Positions 44,455-52,969 of a DNA stretch of 59,369 nucleotides are shown here, piece after piece. Position numbers and translations under genes: made by a program. The stretch is taken from contig WYBJ01000045.1 in the NCBI GenBank assembly GCA_011525945.1, forward strand, positions 1 through 59,369, given 5' to 3'. The notes under the pieces were generated by a model. It was not told the DNA's origin, did not search any database, and saw only the letters and a program-made list of their open reading frames with translations. The DNA is from Burkholderiaceae bacterium (GTDB taxonomy: Bacteria > Pseudomonadota > Gammaproteobacteria > Burkholderiales > WYBJ01). How positions within the stretch are numbered: the first letter of the stretch is position 1; the number at the start of each line of letters is the position of its first letter.

Positions 44455-45467
44455 CGGCGGATCCCGCGGCAGCGGTCGGCATCCTCGTGTCCGAGCGTTT
44501 TCCGGCCGATCTCGCCCGGCGTTGCGAACGCTACGCCGATGGCATCGGCCGCGTGCTCACCTGGATCCACGTTCCCGCCGACCCGCAGGCGCGCGTGCCG
44601 GACGAGCGCCTGCCCGACATCCGCGTCGCGTTCTACACGAGTGACGTGTACGAGACGCGCGCGCGTTCCTTCTTCTCGGCGGTGCGCAAGGCGCCGAACC
44701 TCAACTGGCTGCAGACCTTCAATGTCGGCGTCGATCACCCGATCTTTGCCGAGCTCATCGGCCGCGGCATTCGCGTCACATCGGCCGCCGGCACCTCGGC
44801 CGTGCCGATCGCGCAATCGGCGATCACGGGGCTGCTGATGCTGGCGCGCGGCTTTCCGGCCTGGATCAAGGCGCAGCAAAGCCGCACCTGGCTGCAGTTC
44901 CGGGGCTCGAGCGGACCTGCCGACCTCGCGGGCCAGACGCTGTGCGTGCTCGGCATGGGCAGCATCGGCACCGAGATCGCCCGGCTCGGTCAGGCACTCG
45001 GCCTGACGGTGATCGGAATCCGCAGGAACACACACGCAACGGATGGTCGCATTGCCGAGATGCACGAGCCGCAAGCGCTCGCCGAGCTGCTGCCGCGCTG
45101 TCATTGGCTTGCCATCGCCTGCCCGCTCACCGCCGAGACGCGGCGCCTCATCGATGCGCCCATGCTCGCCCGCCTGCCGCCCGGCGCCCGGGTGATCAAC
45201 GTGGCGCGCGGTGAGGTCGTGGACGAAGCGGCACTCGTTGCGGCGCTCGCCGCCGGCCGCATCGGCGGCGCCTACCTGGACGTGTTCGAAAAGGAACCGC
45301 TGGCGCCGGAATCGCCGCTATGGGACATGCCGAATGTCATCGTCACGCCGCACAACTGCGGCGCATCGAGCGGCAACGACGCGCGCGTGCTCGCCCTGTT
45401 CGGCGCCAATCTCGAACGCTGGCTGAGCGGCCAGCAGCTTGTCAACGAAGTATCCGCTGCATCGTAA
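44451..45467 (+). CDS. D-2-hydroxyacid dehydrogenase (NAD-binding)
   Basis: This 338-aa protein shows SSGPADLAGQTLCVLGMGSIGTEIARLGQALGLTVIGIRR (Rossmann G-x-G-x2-G), WLAIACPLTAETRRLIDAPMLARLPPGARVINVARGEVVDEAALVAAL (catalytic Arg), GAYLDVFEKEPLAPESPLWDMPNVIVTPHNCG (Glu and His). The family reduces 2-oxo acids such as glyoxylate, hydroxypyruvate or D-lactate. The N-terminal substrate domain is slightly divergent. The ATG overlaps the end of a short upstream frame by 4 nt. It precedes Bug receptor 3 by 55 bp, so receptor and dehydrogenase may form a unit. Confidence 0.92.
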   Translation: MTADPAAAVGILVSERFPADLARRCERYADGIGRVLTWIHVPADPQARVPDERLPDIRVAFYTSDVYETRARSFFSAVRKAPNLNWLQTFNVGVDHPIFAELIGRGIRVTSAAGTSAVPIAQSAITGLLMLARGFPAWIKAQQSRTWLQFRGSSGPADLAGQTLCVLGMGSIGTEIARLGQALGLTVIGIRRNTHATDGRIAEMHEPQALAELLPRCHWLAIACPLTAETRRLIDAPMLARLPPGARVINVARGEVVDEAALVAALAAGRIGGAYLDVFEKEPLAPESPLWDMPNVIVTPHNCGASSGNDARVLALFGANLERWLSGQQLVNEVSAAS

Positions 45468-45522
45468 GCGCACGCGCGCTTGCTCGTGTCGCTCGATGCG
45501 GTTTCGACTGGAGGAAATTGCA

Positions 45523-46494
45523 ATGGCAAGAACGATGCTGCTGAACATGAGTGCTGCCGCGATCGTGGCGGTCTCGGCGTCACAAGCCTGGTCGCAGAGC
45601 TACCCCACCCGCCCGGTGCGCGTGGTCGTGCCGTACGCGGCCGGCGGCAATACCGATATCGTGACCCGGCTGATCACGCAACACCTGTCCACTGCCTGGG
45701 GTCACCAGATCATCGTCGACAATCGCGCCGGCGGCGCGACCAACATCGGCTCCGAGGCGGTCGCGCGCGCCCAGCCCGACGGCTATACGCTGCTCATGGG
45801 CGGGGCGTCGAACGCGGTCAACATGACGCTGTTCAAGAACCCGCCTTACGACACGATGAAGGATTTCGCCGCGGTCGTGCTCTGCACGATAGGCGCCAAT
45901 GTGCTTTCGGTCCATCCCTCGCTCCCGGTCAAGAACCTGCGCGAGCTGATCGCGTTGGCCAAGGCAAAGCCGGGCCAGCTCAACTATGCGACCTCGGGCG
46001 TGGGCGGCTCCAACCACATGGCCGGGGAGCTTTTCAAACTGATGGCGCACATCGACATCACGCACATTCCCTACAAGGGCAACAACCCGGCGCTTGCCGA
46101 TGCAGTCGGCGGCCACGTCGAGATGGTCATCGCCGGAATCACCTCGCAGATGCCGTTGATGAAGGCCGGCAAGCTGCGCGGCATCGCCGTGAGCAGCAAG
46201 GAGCGCTTTCCGGCGGTGCCCGACCTGCCGACGTTCGACGAATCCGGCGTTCCCGGCTATGAGAGCAGCACGTTCTTCGGCCTGCTCGCGCCGGCGGGCA
46301 CGCCGCCCGAGATCGTGCGCAAGGTCAACGCCGACGTGGCCAAGGTGCTCGCCCGCCCGGACGTGCGCGAGCGGCTGATCAATGGCGGCCAGGTGCCCGG
46401 TGGCGGTTCGAGCGAGCAGTTCACCAAGTTCCTGCGCGACGAGATCGCCAAGTACGCCAAGGTCATCAAGGCTGCCGGGATTCCGCGGCAATAA
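45523..46494 (+). CDS. Bug-family tripartite tricarboxylate transporter substrate-binding protein (3)
   Basis: This 323-aa periplasmic receptor has a signal peptide (MARTMLLNMSAAAIVAVSASQAWSQ), then YPTRPVRVVVPYAAGGNTDIVTRLITQHL, VDNRAGGATNIGSEAVARAQPDGYTLLMGG, NYATSGVGGSNHMAGELF, HIPYKGNNPALADAVGGHVEMVIAG and KYAKVIKAAGIPRQ. GGAGG precedes the ATG by about 8 nt. It lies between the hydroxyacid dehydrogenase and acyl-CoA dehydrogenase genes on the same strand. No TctA/TctB genes are nearby. Confidence 0.93.
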   Translation: MARTMLLNMSAAAIVAVSASQAWSQSYPTRPVRVVVPYAAGGNTDIVTRLITQHLSTAWGHQIIVDNRAGGATNIGSEAVARAQPDGYTLLMGGASNAVNMTLFKNPPYDTMKDFAAVVLCTIGANVLSVHPSLPVKNLRELIALAKAKPGQLNYATSGVGGSNHMAGELFKLMAHIDITHIPYKGNNPALADAVGGHVEMVIAGITSQMPLMKAGKLRGIAVSSKERFPAVPDLPTFDESGVPGYESSTFFGLLAPAGTPPEIVRKVNADVAKVLARPDVRERLINGGQVPGGGSSEQFTKFLRDEIAKYAKVIKAAGIPRQ

Positions 46495-46529
46495 TCGCCG
46501 TATCCGCTCATTGCCGTCCTGGAGCCGCG

Positions 46530-47711
46530 GTGCTGTTCGACGACGTCGATTTCTCCGCCCTCACGCTACCCGCCGAGGCGCAGGCGCTGCGCCGCGAGGT
46601 ACGCACGTTTCTCGCCGCGGAACTCGCATCCGGACGCATCGTGCCGCATCTCGGACACGCGCAGTTCGATCGCGAATTCTCCCGGCGCGTGGGCGCGCGC
46701 GGCTGGATCGGCATGACCTGGCCTAGGCAGTTCGGCGGAGCGGAACGCAGTTATCTCGAACGTTTCGTGGTCACCGAGGAGATGCTGGCGGTGTCGGCGC
46801 CGTGCGCGGCGCACTGGTTCGGCGACCGGCAGACGGGTCCGTCGCTGCTGCGTCACGGCAGCGAGGCGCAGAAGCGCCGCTTTCTCCCTGCCATCGCGCG
46901 CGGCGAGAGCCCGTTCGCGCTCGGCATGAGCGAGCCTGGCAACGGCTCGGACCTCGCCTCGGTGCGCACGCGCGCGGTGAAAGTGGACGGTGGCTGGCGC
47001 GTGAGCGGGCAGAAGGTGTGGACGAGCTGGGCGCATCTTGCCGAGCACTTCTTCTGCCTGTGCCGCACCTCGCCCGAGGAGGGCGATCGTCACTTGGGAC
47101 TCTCGCAGCTCATCGTCGATCTGCACGCCACCGGGGTGACGGTGCGTCCGATCCGCTTCATGAGCGGCGCGCACCACTTCAACGAAGTCTTCCTCGACGA
47201 GGTGTTCGTGCCCGATGACATGGTGCTGGGCGAAGTGGGTGCGGGTTGGCGCCAGGTGACGAGCGAGCTTGCGCTCGAACGCAGCGGACCCGAGCGCTTC
47301 ATGACGACTTTCCCGCTGCTGATCGAGCTGGTACGACGGCTCGGAGGAACCGCGGATCGGCGCGCGCGCCAGGTCGTCGGTCAGCTCACCGCGCGTTTCC
47401 ATGCTTTGCGGCGCATGTCGCTCGCGATCGCGTTCGAGTTCACCCGCGGCGCGAGCCAGCGAACGATGCGCGACCTCGGCACCGAGGCCTCGCTGGTGAA
47501 GGATCTGGGAACGTTCTACGAGCGCGACATCACCGAGGCGGCGCGCTTGCTGGTCGACATCGAGCCGCGTCCGGACGCCGAGGACACGTTCGAGCGCTAT
47601 CTCGCCGAATGCATCTACACCACGCCGGTCGGAACGATCCGCGGCGGTACGACCCAGGTGCTGCGCACCATCATCGCGCGCAAGCTGCTGGGTGCTGCGG
47701 GTTCGGCATGA
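46530..47711 (+). CDS. Acyl-CoA dehydrogenase family protein (large)
   Basis: This 393-aa flavoprotein shows LRREVRTFLAAELASG, GWIGMTWPRQFGGAERSYLERFVVTEEMLAV, LLRHGSEAQKRRFLPAIARGESPFALGMSEPGNGSDLASVRTRAVKVDGGWRVSGQKVWTSWAHLA (FAD/acyl-CoA site), FNEVFLDEVFVPDDMVLGEVGAGWRQVTSELALERSGPER and the C-terminal TTPVGTIRGGTTQVLRTIIARKLLG. It oxidises an acyl-CoA at the 2,3 bond, passing electrons to ETF. The GTG start lies 5 nt after GGAG. Its stop overlaps the next ATG (ATGA), so the two ACADs are coupled, probably as a hetero-oligomer. Confidence 0.93.
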   Translation: MLFDDVDFSALTLPAEAQALRREVRTFLAAELASGRIVPHLGHAQFDREFSRRVGARGWIGMTWPRQFGGAERSYLERFVVTEEMLAVSAPCAAHWFGDRQTGPSLLRHGSEAQKRRFLPAIARGESPFALGMSEPGNGSDLASVRTRAVKVDGGWRVSGQKVWTSWAHLAEHFFCLCRTSPEEGDRHLGLSQLIVDLHATGVTVRPIRFMSGAHHFNEVFLDEVFVPDDMVLGEVGAGWRQVTSELALERSGPERFMTTFPLLIELVRRLGGTADRRARQVVGQLTARFHALRRMSLAIAFEFTRGASQRTMRDLGTEASLVKDLGTFYERDITEAARLLVDIEPRPDAEDTFERYLAECIYTTPVGTIRGGTTQVLRTIIARKLLGAAGSA

Positions 47712-48787
47712 GCGAGGACGACGATATCCGCTCGCTGCTGGTCGATACGGCGCAGCGGATCTTCCGCGATCACTGCTCGCAGCGTACCGTCGAGGCTGCG
47801 AAGCGCGACGGCTGGTCGCCCGAGCTGTGGGAGATCGTACAGCAGGCGCAACTGCCGCTCGTCTCGATTCCCGAGGAAAAGTGCGGCGCCGGCGGCAGTG
47901 TGTCCGACTTGGCCGCGGTGCTGCGCGTTGCCGGCCGCCACAGCGCGCCGCTGCCGCTGGCGGAGACGGGACTGCTGGCCGCTTGGATGCTCGCCGCATC
48001 GGGATTGAATGTGCCGCCGGGACCGCTCGCTGCGGCATTCCAGCGCACCGAGGGCGAACTGCGGCTCGAACCGGTCGCGGATTCCTGGCGCCTCTCGGGT
48101 GAGCTCAAGCGCGTGCCCTGGGCATCGATCGCGAGCCGCCTCGTCGTGCTCGTGCGCGGCGGCGACTGTGACCGGGTCGCAACGGTGGATCCCGGCCGCT
48201 GCACCATAGCGCGAGGCGTCAATCTCGCCTGGGAGCCGCGCGACGACGTGCGCTTCGAGCGCATTGCGCTGCGCGCCGACGAGGTCGTGCATGCAGGCCG
48301 CGGCGTGACGATCGAAGCCTTCTACCGGCGCGGCGCGCTCGCGCGCGCACTGCTCATGGCCGGCGCCCTGGATCGCGCGCTCGAGCGCTCGATCGAGCAT
48401 GCGCGCACGCGCGTGCAGTTCGGGCGCGCGATCGGCCGCTTCCAGGCGATCCAGCAGGAGATCGCACGCTTCGGCGCGGAGGTCGCAGCGGCGGCCGCGG
48501 CGGCGCTATCGGCAGCGGGCGAGGTCGAGCGCGGCGATGGCGAACTCGCGGTCGCTTGCGCGAAGATACGCGTCGGCGAGGCGGCCGCGACGGGCAGCGC
48601 GATTGCGCACCAGATCCATGCCGCCATCGGCGTCACCGAGGAATTCGCATTGCATCACAGCACGCTGCGCCTGCAAGCGTGGCGCTCCGAGTACGGTTCC
48701 GAAACGTACTGGGGCGAGCGCCTTGGACAGCGCATTCTGGACGCGGGCGCCGAGCGCCTGTGGCCCTTGTTGACCGACAGCGCATAA
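47708..48787 (+). CDS. Acyl-CoA dehydrogenase family protein (small partner)
   Basis: This 359-aa ACAD-like protein has the N-terminal helical domain (LVDTAQRIFRDHCSQRTVEAAKRDGWSPELWEIVQQAQLPLVSIPEEKCGAGGSVSDLAAVLRVAGRHSAPLPLAETGLLAAWML), a less conserved middle domain and a C-terminal helical domain (ALDRALERSIEHARTRVQFGRAIGRFQAIQQEIARFGAEV, HQIHAAIGVTEEFALHHSTLRLQAWRSEYGSETYWGERLG). Such alpha/beta ACAD pairs are known for steroid side-chain and aromatic acyl-CoA degradation. The ATG overlaps the previous stop. Confidence 0.9.
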   Translation: MSEDDDIRSLLVDTAQRIFRDHCSQRTVEAAKRDGWSPELWEIVQQAQLPLVSIPEEKCGAGGSVSDLAAVLRVAGRHSAPLPLAETGLLAAWMLAASGLNVPPGPLAAAFQRTEGELRLEPVADSWRLSGELKRVPWASIASRLVVLVRGGDCDRVATVDPGRCTIARGVNLAWEPRDDVRFERIALRADEVVHAGRGVTIEAFYRRGALARALLMAGALDRALERSIEHARTRVQFGRAIGRFQAIQQEIARFGAEVAAAAAAALSAAGEVERGDGELAVACAKIRVGEAAATGSAIAHQIHAAIGVTEEFALHHSTLRLQAWRSEYGSETYWGERLGQRILDAGAERLWPLLTDSA

Positions 48788-48818
48788 GCGCCGCCACTGC
48801 GAGAAGGAAGCCGAAGTC

Positions 48819-49823
48819 ATGTCGTGCGATTCACGTCCAACCGCTCGCCGCCGTTGGGTCGGCGCTCTGCTCGCCGCGTCCCTGGCAACGCTGGCCGCTC
48901 CGCTCGCCGCACAAGGCTGGCAACCGACCAAGCCGGTCGAAATCGTCGTTCCATCGGCACCGGGCGGCAGCAACGACAAGACCGCGCGCACGGTGGAGCG
49001 CATCCTGAACGAGAAGCGCCTCGTTCCCACGCCGATCACGATCGTCAACAAGCCGGGCGGCGGTAACGCGCTCGCGATGAACTACCTGGTACAGCATGCC
49101 GGCGACGGTCATTTCCTCATGATCGGCACGCCGACCATCCTCACCAATCACATCGTCGGCCGCAGTAAGCTCACCTACACCGACTTCACACCGATCGCTT
49201 CGCTCTTGAACGACTACATCGCGTTCGGCGTCAACGCCGAGTCTTCGATCAAGTCGGGTACGGAGCTCGTCGAGCGCCTGAGGAAAGATCCCAAGGCCGT
49301 GAGCGTCGGCTTCGCCACGGCGCTCGGCAGCCACAATCACATCGCCGCCGGCCTGCTGATGAAAGCGATCGGCGCGGACGTGCGCAGCATGCGGGCGATC
49401 GCGTTCAAGGGATCGGCCGAGGCCATCACGGCGGTGCTGGGCGGTCACGTCGACCTCGTCACCACCGCTTCGGGCAACGCCGCCACCCATGTCGCCAACG
49501 GCAAGATGCGCGTGCTGGCGATCTGCGCCGAGCAGCGCATGCCGGGCGTGCTGGCCGAGGTGCCGACCTGGAAGGAGCTTGGTGTGCCGCTCGTGTTCGG
49601 CGGCTGGCGCAGCATCATGGGACCTAAGGCCATGCCGGCGGAGCAAGTCGCCTTCTGGGAGAATGCGCTGAAGCAAGTCGTCGCGGCGCCCGAATTCAAG
49701 AAAGACCTGGAGCGCAACTTCTGGTCCGCTGATTTCGCCACCGGTCAACGCATGCGCGATGACCTCAGGAACGAATACGAGGCGATGAAGGCCGTCCTGG
49801 TCGAGCTCGGGCTGGCCAAGTAA
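48819..49823 (+). CDS. Bug-family tripartite tricarboxylate transporter substrate-binding protein (4)
   Basis: This 334-aa receptor is of the TctC/Bug superfamily, more divergent than the others. It has a signal peptide (MSCDSRPTARRRWVGALLAASLATLAAPLAAQ, twin Arg followed by a hydrophobic core), WQPTKPVEIVVPSAPGGSNDKTARTVERIL, IVNKPGGGNALAMNYL, GSHNHIAAGLLMKA, AFKGSAEAITAVLGGHVDLVTT and PTWKELGVPLVFGGWRSIMGPKAMPAEQVAFWENALKQV. It sits 31 bp after the ACAD pair and is probably transcribed with it; it is convergent with the UGSC gene. Confidence 0.9.
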   Translation: MSCDSRPTARRRWVGALLAASLATLAAPLAAQGWQPTKPVEIVVPSAPGGSNDKTARTVERILNEKRLVPTPITIVNKPGGGNALAMNYLVQHAGDGHFLMIGTPTILTNHIVGRSKLTYTDFTPIASLLNDYIAFGVNAESSIKSGTELVERLRKDPKAVSVGFATALGSHNHIAAGLLMKAIGADVRSMRAIAFKGSAEAITAVLGGHVDLVTTASGNAATHVANGKMRVLAICAEQRMPGVLAEVPTWKELGVPLVFGGWRSIMGPKAMPAEQVAFWENALKQVVAAPEFKKDLERNFWSADFATGQRMRDDLRNEYEAMKAVLVELGLAK

Positions 49824-49874
49824 GCGCACCGCGCGGCGCGCGCGGGCGAATCCTCGCGCCGCACCGATCGCGCG

Positions 49875-50417
49875 TTACTGCGCGGATTGCGCCGTCCTTT
49901 GCAACAGTATCGGCACGATCTGGCGCACCGCGATCTGCGCCTTGGCGCGAAGTACCTCGTCGTCATTGTTGGCGACCGGATGATCGATCACCACGAACGG
50001 GTAATCCGGCAAGCCGTTCACCTGCGCCACGACCTGCGCGCTCCTCACGAAGCGATCGGTCATCACGGCAGCCGCCGGGATGCCGAGCCGCTCAGCGGCG
50101 ATGGCGTCGTGCAAACTGCACGACGAGCAACTGCCTCAATCGCCGATGCCGGAGATCAGCGCATCGGCGCCGCTCAACTGCGCCACGATCTCATTCGGCG
50201 CCGGGCGCGTGGCGTCGGACTTGCGCCTGCGAATGAACTCGCGCACGCCATGCTCTGTGCGCAGGATATCTTCGACATGGTCGTAGAAGCGCGCGGTGCC
50301 GATCTTGGCGTTGTCGAGCAGCCCCACGACGGCGTCGCGCAGCGACGCCAGCGCCGGCGCCATTTGCAAGGCTTCGCCCTCGGCCGATTGCCGGGGATCC
50401 AATACCCGTAGCGTCAT
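49875..50417 (-). CDS. UGSC family selenoprotein, in-frame UGA read as selenocysteine (residue 94)
   Basis: Two pieces of one protein are separated only by TGA at 50136-50138: residues 1-93 ending ADALISGIGD, then G-S-C-S-S-C-S-L-H-D-A-I and 79 codons to the stop, 180 residues in all with Sec at 94. The motif U-G-S-C, followed by HDAIAAERLGIPAAAVMTDRF and PDYPFVVIDHPVANN, matches the UGSC (seleno)protein family, presumed thiol/selenol redox proteins. A hairpin of SECIS type follows the UGA. The start ATG has AAGGAG 7 nt upstream and overlaps the partner stop (ATGA). Homologues with Cys at this place would support the reading; selA/selB/selC are not in the window. Confidence 0.85.
50106..50138 (-). 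promoter_or_regulatory. Candidate bacterial SECIS element with its UGA codon
   Basis: After the TGA (50138-50136) come 11 nt, then a perfect 8-bp stem GTCGTGCA/TGCACGAC (50124-50117 and 50113-50106) with loop GTT. Counting the first base of TGA as 1, the apical loop starts G23-U24, the position of the essential GU in the E. coli fdhF SECIS. The bulged U at 17 of fdhF is not evident (C here, U at 16). It should bind SelB. Confidence 0.65.
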
Positions 50418-51463
50418 CGTACGTCTCCTTTCGGTGCGGAAATGGGCGCGGTCACCGCAAGCGATTTCTTGCCGTACCACGGCGGCAGAATCACGCCGAA
50501 TGCGCCAGCGGGTCCGCCCGCCGCGACCACGAGCAGATCGTCCGGCGAGCGCAACGCGCGATAGGTGCGGTCTTCGTCCTTGAGCCCGGCGATCGTGCTC
50601 TTGCCCACCGTACGCCACTCGCGCCGCTGCACATGCGCGGTCTCGTAAATGTACTCCCGGATGCGGCGTTTGTCCCAGCCCGCAGCGCTGAATATCTGGC
50701 GATGCTGTTTGGGCACGACCATGGCATAGTTGCCCTCCCAGATCGAGTACGTCAGCATGTTGGCGCGAATCGCAGCCGCATAGGTGTCGAGCACTTCGGT
50801 CGGATCGTGCGTCCACTCGTTCATGATCTGATGCGGCGACTCGACCGACATCACCGTGACCGCCGACTGCCCGGGCGCAATGCCGCGCTCCTGCGCGAGC
50901 GGCGTCCACGGACTGTCCTCCTCGTCCTCGGCGACACAGAAGGTGAACTTGCCGGGATGACCGAGTGTGGAGCGATCGAGCTGGCCCGGAATGCCGCCGA
51001 GCACGTTCAGCAAGAAGAGCCGGATAGTGCGACCGATGGTCGCGTTGGCGCGGGCTGCGTTGGCGAGCGCGTTGTGGGTCGCGTTCATGCCGAGCGCGAT
51101 GCGGATCGGGCCGTTCACCACGACAAGAGGCGCGCTTCCGCCCGTGCTCGCGGTGCTACCATGCAAACCGAACTGCGGCTCGCACATCGCTTTTACGACC
51201 GCGACCACGACCGGCATGTACTCGGGCAGGCAACCGGCCATGAGCGCGGCGATGGCGAGCTTCTCGGCCGTAATGCGCCGCCGGCGCACGGGCTCGATGC
51301 CGACCACGTCCGCGGCCGCAAGTCCGGCAGCGTCGAGAAAGCGCAGTACGCCCGCCTCGGTCGGCGGCACGATCGGCAATCCGTCGGTCCAGCCGTTGCG
51401 CTGGTAGAGTTCGTTCGCCTCGAAGGCGTCGGTCACTTCGTACGATTCGCTCGTGAGCTTCAT
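50414..51463 (-). CDS. UGSC-associated protein (W-x-D-G-L-P-I-V-P-P family)
   Basis: This 349-aa protein precedes and overlaps the UGSC selenoprotein gene (ATGA). Signatures are NGWTDGLPIVPPTEAGVLRFLDAAGL, ITAEKLAIAALMAGCLPEYMPVVVAVVKAMCEPQFGLHG, GGSAPLVVVNGPIRIALGMNATHN, RANATIGRTIRLFLLNVLGG, TLGHPGKFTFCVAEDEEDSPWTPLAQERG and VVAAGGPAGAFGVILPPWYGKK. I know it as a frequent neighbour or fusion partner of UGSC domains, of unknown activity. Cys residues at MAGCLPEY, AMCEPQF and FCVAEDE could take part in thiol/selenol exchange; this is inference. The ATG with AAGGA is chosen over a GTG one codon upstream. Confidence 0.8.
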   Translation of the reverse strand: MKLTSESYEVTDAFEANELYQRNGWTDGLPIVPPTEAGVLRFLDAAGLAAADVVGIEPVRRRRITAEKLAIAALMAGCLPEYMPVVVAVVKAMCEPQFGLHGSTASTGGSAPLVVVNGPIRIALGMNATHNALANAARANATIGRTIRLFLLNVLGGIPGQLDRSTLGHPGKFTFCVAEDEEDSPWTPLAQERGIAPGQSAVTVMSVESPHQIMNEWTHDPTEVLDTYAAAIRANMLTYSIWEGNYAMVVPKQHRQIFSAAGWDKRRIREYIYETAHVQRREWRTVGKSTIAGLKDEDRTYRALRSPDDLLVVAAGGPAGAFGVILPPWYGKKSLAVTAPISAPKGDVR

Positions 51464-51604
51464 CACATCCTTCTCGCTATGCTGTCGCCTCGGTCGAGCG
51501 CAAGCGACCGGTCCGGTCGATCGAGCTTACCGCCGCTCGCGGGTCACGCATAGTGTGCTGCCGCGCAAGCTGTCCGTCGACCGTGTGGCCGGCAATGATG
51601 CCGC

Positions 51605-52813
51605 CTACCAGCAGGCGCGCAGCGTTTCCGCCAGCTCATCGCGATGCTGCAAGAACTCCCGCCCGGGATCGGCGTTGAAGTTCTTCATCGAGTCGGCCAC
51701 GACCGCATCGAGCCCATCGCGCGGCACCCCCAGCTCGCGCAATCGGGCGGGCATGCCCAGATCGGAGAAATAGCGCGCGAGCGCGTCGGCCGCGCCCGCC
51801 GGCGCATCGGCTTCGGCGGCCCCGGCGGGAAAGGCATCGAGTGCGCGCGCGATCGGCACCATTTCGCGCGCGTTGCGGTAGCCGAGCTTGCGCAGGACAT
51901 GCGGGGTGAGGGCGGCGTTCGCTTCGCCCTGGCCGACATCGGGGTAGCGGTTGAAGAGCGCCGTGGCGAACGCATACACCACGCGCATCACCCAGTGGCG
52001 CTCGACGATATTGCCGCCGTCGTCCTGGTCGCGGTTGTGCAGGAAGGCGGCAGCGCACATCTCGATGCGCGGGGCCGCGTCATGCGGATCGACTACGCGC
52101 GCAAGCGCGCGCGCGGCGAGCCGGAATGCCTGCAGCCGGTCACCCTCGACGAGCGGATTCATGGCCGTCGCGCCGAGGTTCATGAGCGAACGCCAATATA
52201 CCGAGAGCGACGATGAACGGGCGAGCGATACCGGCGCCGTCAGCAAGGCCTCGGCGTCCCAGTAGAGGGCTTTCGGGCGCGTCTTCGGATCGAAGAATTC
52301 CAGTCGATGATCGGCATGCGCGTCCTTCACGCCCGATCCGGCCCGGTTCATCGCCGACGTCGCCGTGGTGCAGACGTTGATGATCGGCAGCTTCGGCTGC
52401 AGCAGCTTGATGCTTTGCGCCGGCTGGCCCTCGGGGTACTGCGTGCACAGCTCGTGCGCATCGCCCTTCTCGGCGAGCAGGATCGCGACCACACGCGCCG
52501 CCTGGATCACGCTGCCGCCGCCGACGGCGATCAGCACGTCGGCTTGCGCCGCACGCGCGGCATCGCGTGCGGCCAGTATCGGCCCCAGTGGCGAGTCCTT
52601 CCCCATCTCGTCGTAGACGCCGGCGCACAGCTCGCCCAAGCGGCTGCGCATGCGCTCGATCAGCGCGGTCTTGCGCGCGACCGTGCGCCCGCACAGGATG
52701 AAGGCGCACCTACCACGATTACGCGCCACCTCGGCTTTGATGTTGGCGGCCGCATCCTGACCGCTGTAGAGCCGCACCGGGTAGCTTACCGCGCGAAAGT
52801 CGTACACAGGCAT
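51605..52813 (-). CDS. Iron-containing alcohol dehydrogenase family protein lacking metal ligands
   Basis: This 402-aa protein has the group III alcohol dehydrogenase fold: KEMGKDSPLGPI-like dinucleotide region, VLIAVGGGSVIQAARVVAILLAE (usual GGGSxxDxAK, here Gln for Asp), LPIINVCTTATSAMNRAGSGVKD, RPKALYWDAEALLTAP, ATAMNPLVEGDRLQAFRLAARAL, and ANAALTPHVLRKLGY. The Fe2+ ligands of the family are absent: the DALxHxxE stretch reads SSLSVYWRS, the MAH position is Tyr and the PHG position is GQG. It may use no metal. The ATG at MPVYDF has AAGGGA upstream. It lies 141 bp before the UGSC partner on the same strand. Confidence 0.85.
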   Translation of the reverse strand: MPVYDFRAVSYPVRLYSGQDAAANIKAEVARNRGRCAFILCGRTVARKTALIERMRSRLGELCAGVYDEMGKDSPLGPILAARDAARAAQADVLIAVGGGSVIQAARVVAILLAEKGDAHELCTQYPEGQPAQSIKLLQPKLPIINVCTTATSAMNRAGSGVKDAHADHRLEFFDPKTRPKALYWDAEALLTAPVSLARSSSLSVYWRSLMNLGATAMNPLVEGDRLQAFRLAARALARVVDPHDAAPRIEMCAAAFLHNRDQDDGGNIVERHWVMRVVYAFATALFNRYPDVGQGEANAALTPHVLRKLGYRNAREMVPIARALDAFPAGAAEADAPAGAADALARYFSDLGMPARLRELGVPRDGLDAVVADSMKNFNADPGREFLQHRDELAETLRACW

Positions 52814-52969
52814 CACGTCCCTTCGATCGTCGGGCCCGCACGAACTCGTGCCCCGCGCCACCTCCGGCATGTTCTCGCGGCTCGCTTGCATCCGGGTTGC
52901 ATCCGCCCGAATCGATTCTAGCACCGGTCCTCGTTGACGCACGCACCGGCGCGCGGAGACAATCGCTGC

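Noticed and set aside
49875..50417. Two separate genes or a pseudogene split by a nonsense mutation
   Set aside because: The interruption is exactly at the Sec site of the UGSC motif, conservation continues in frame after it and a SECIS-like hairpin follows; chance placement is unlikely.
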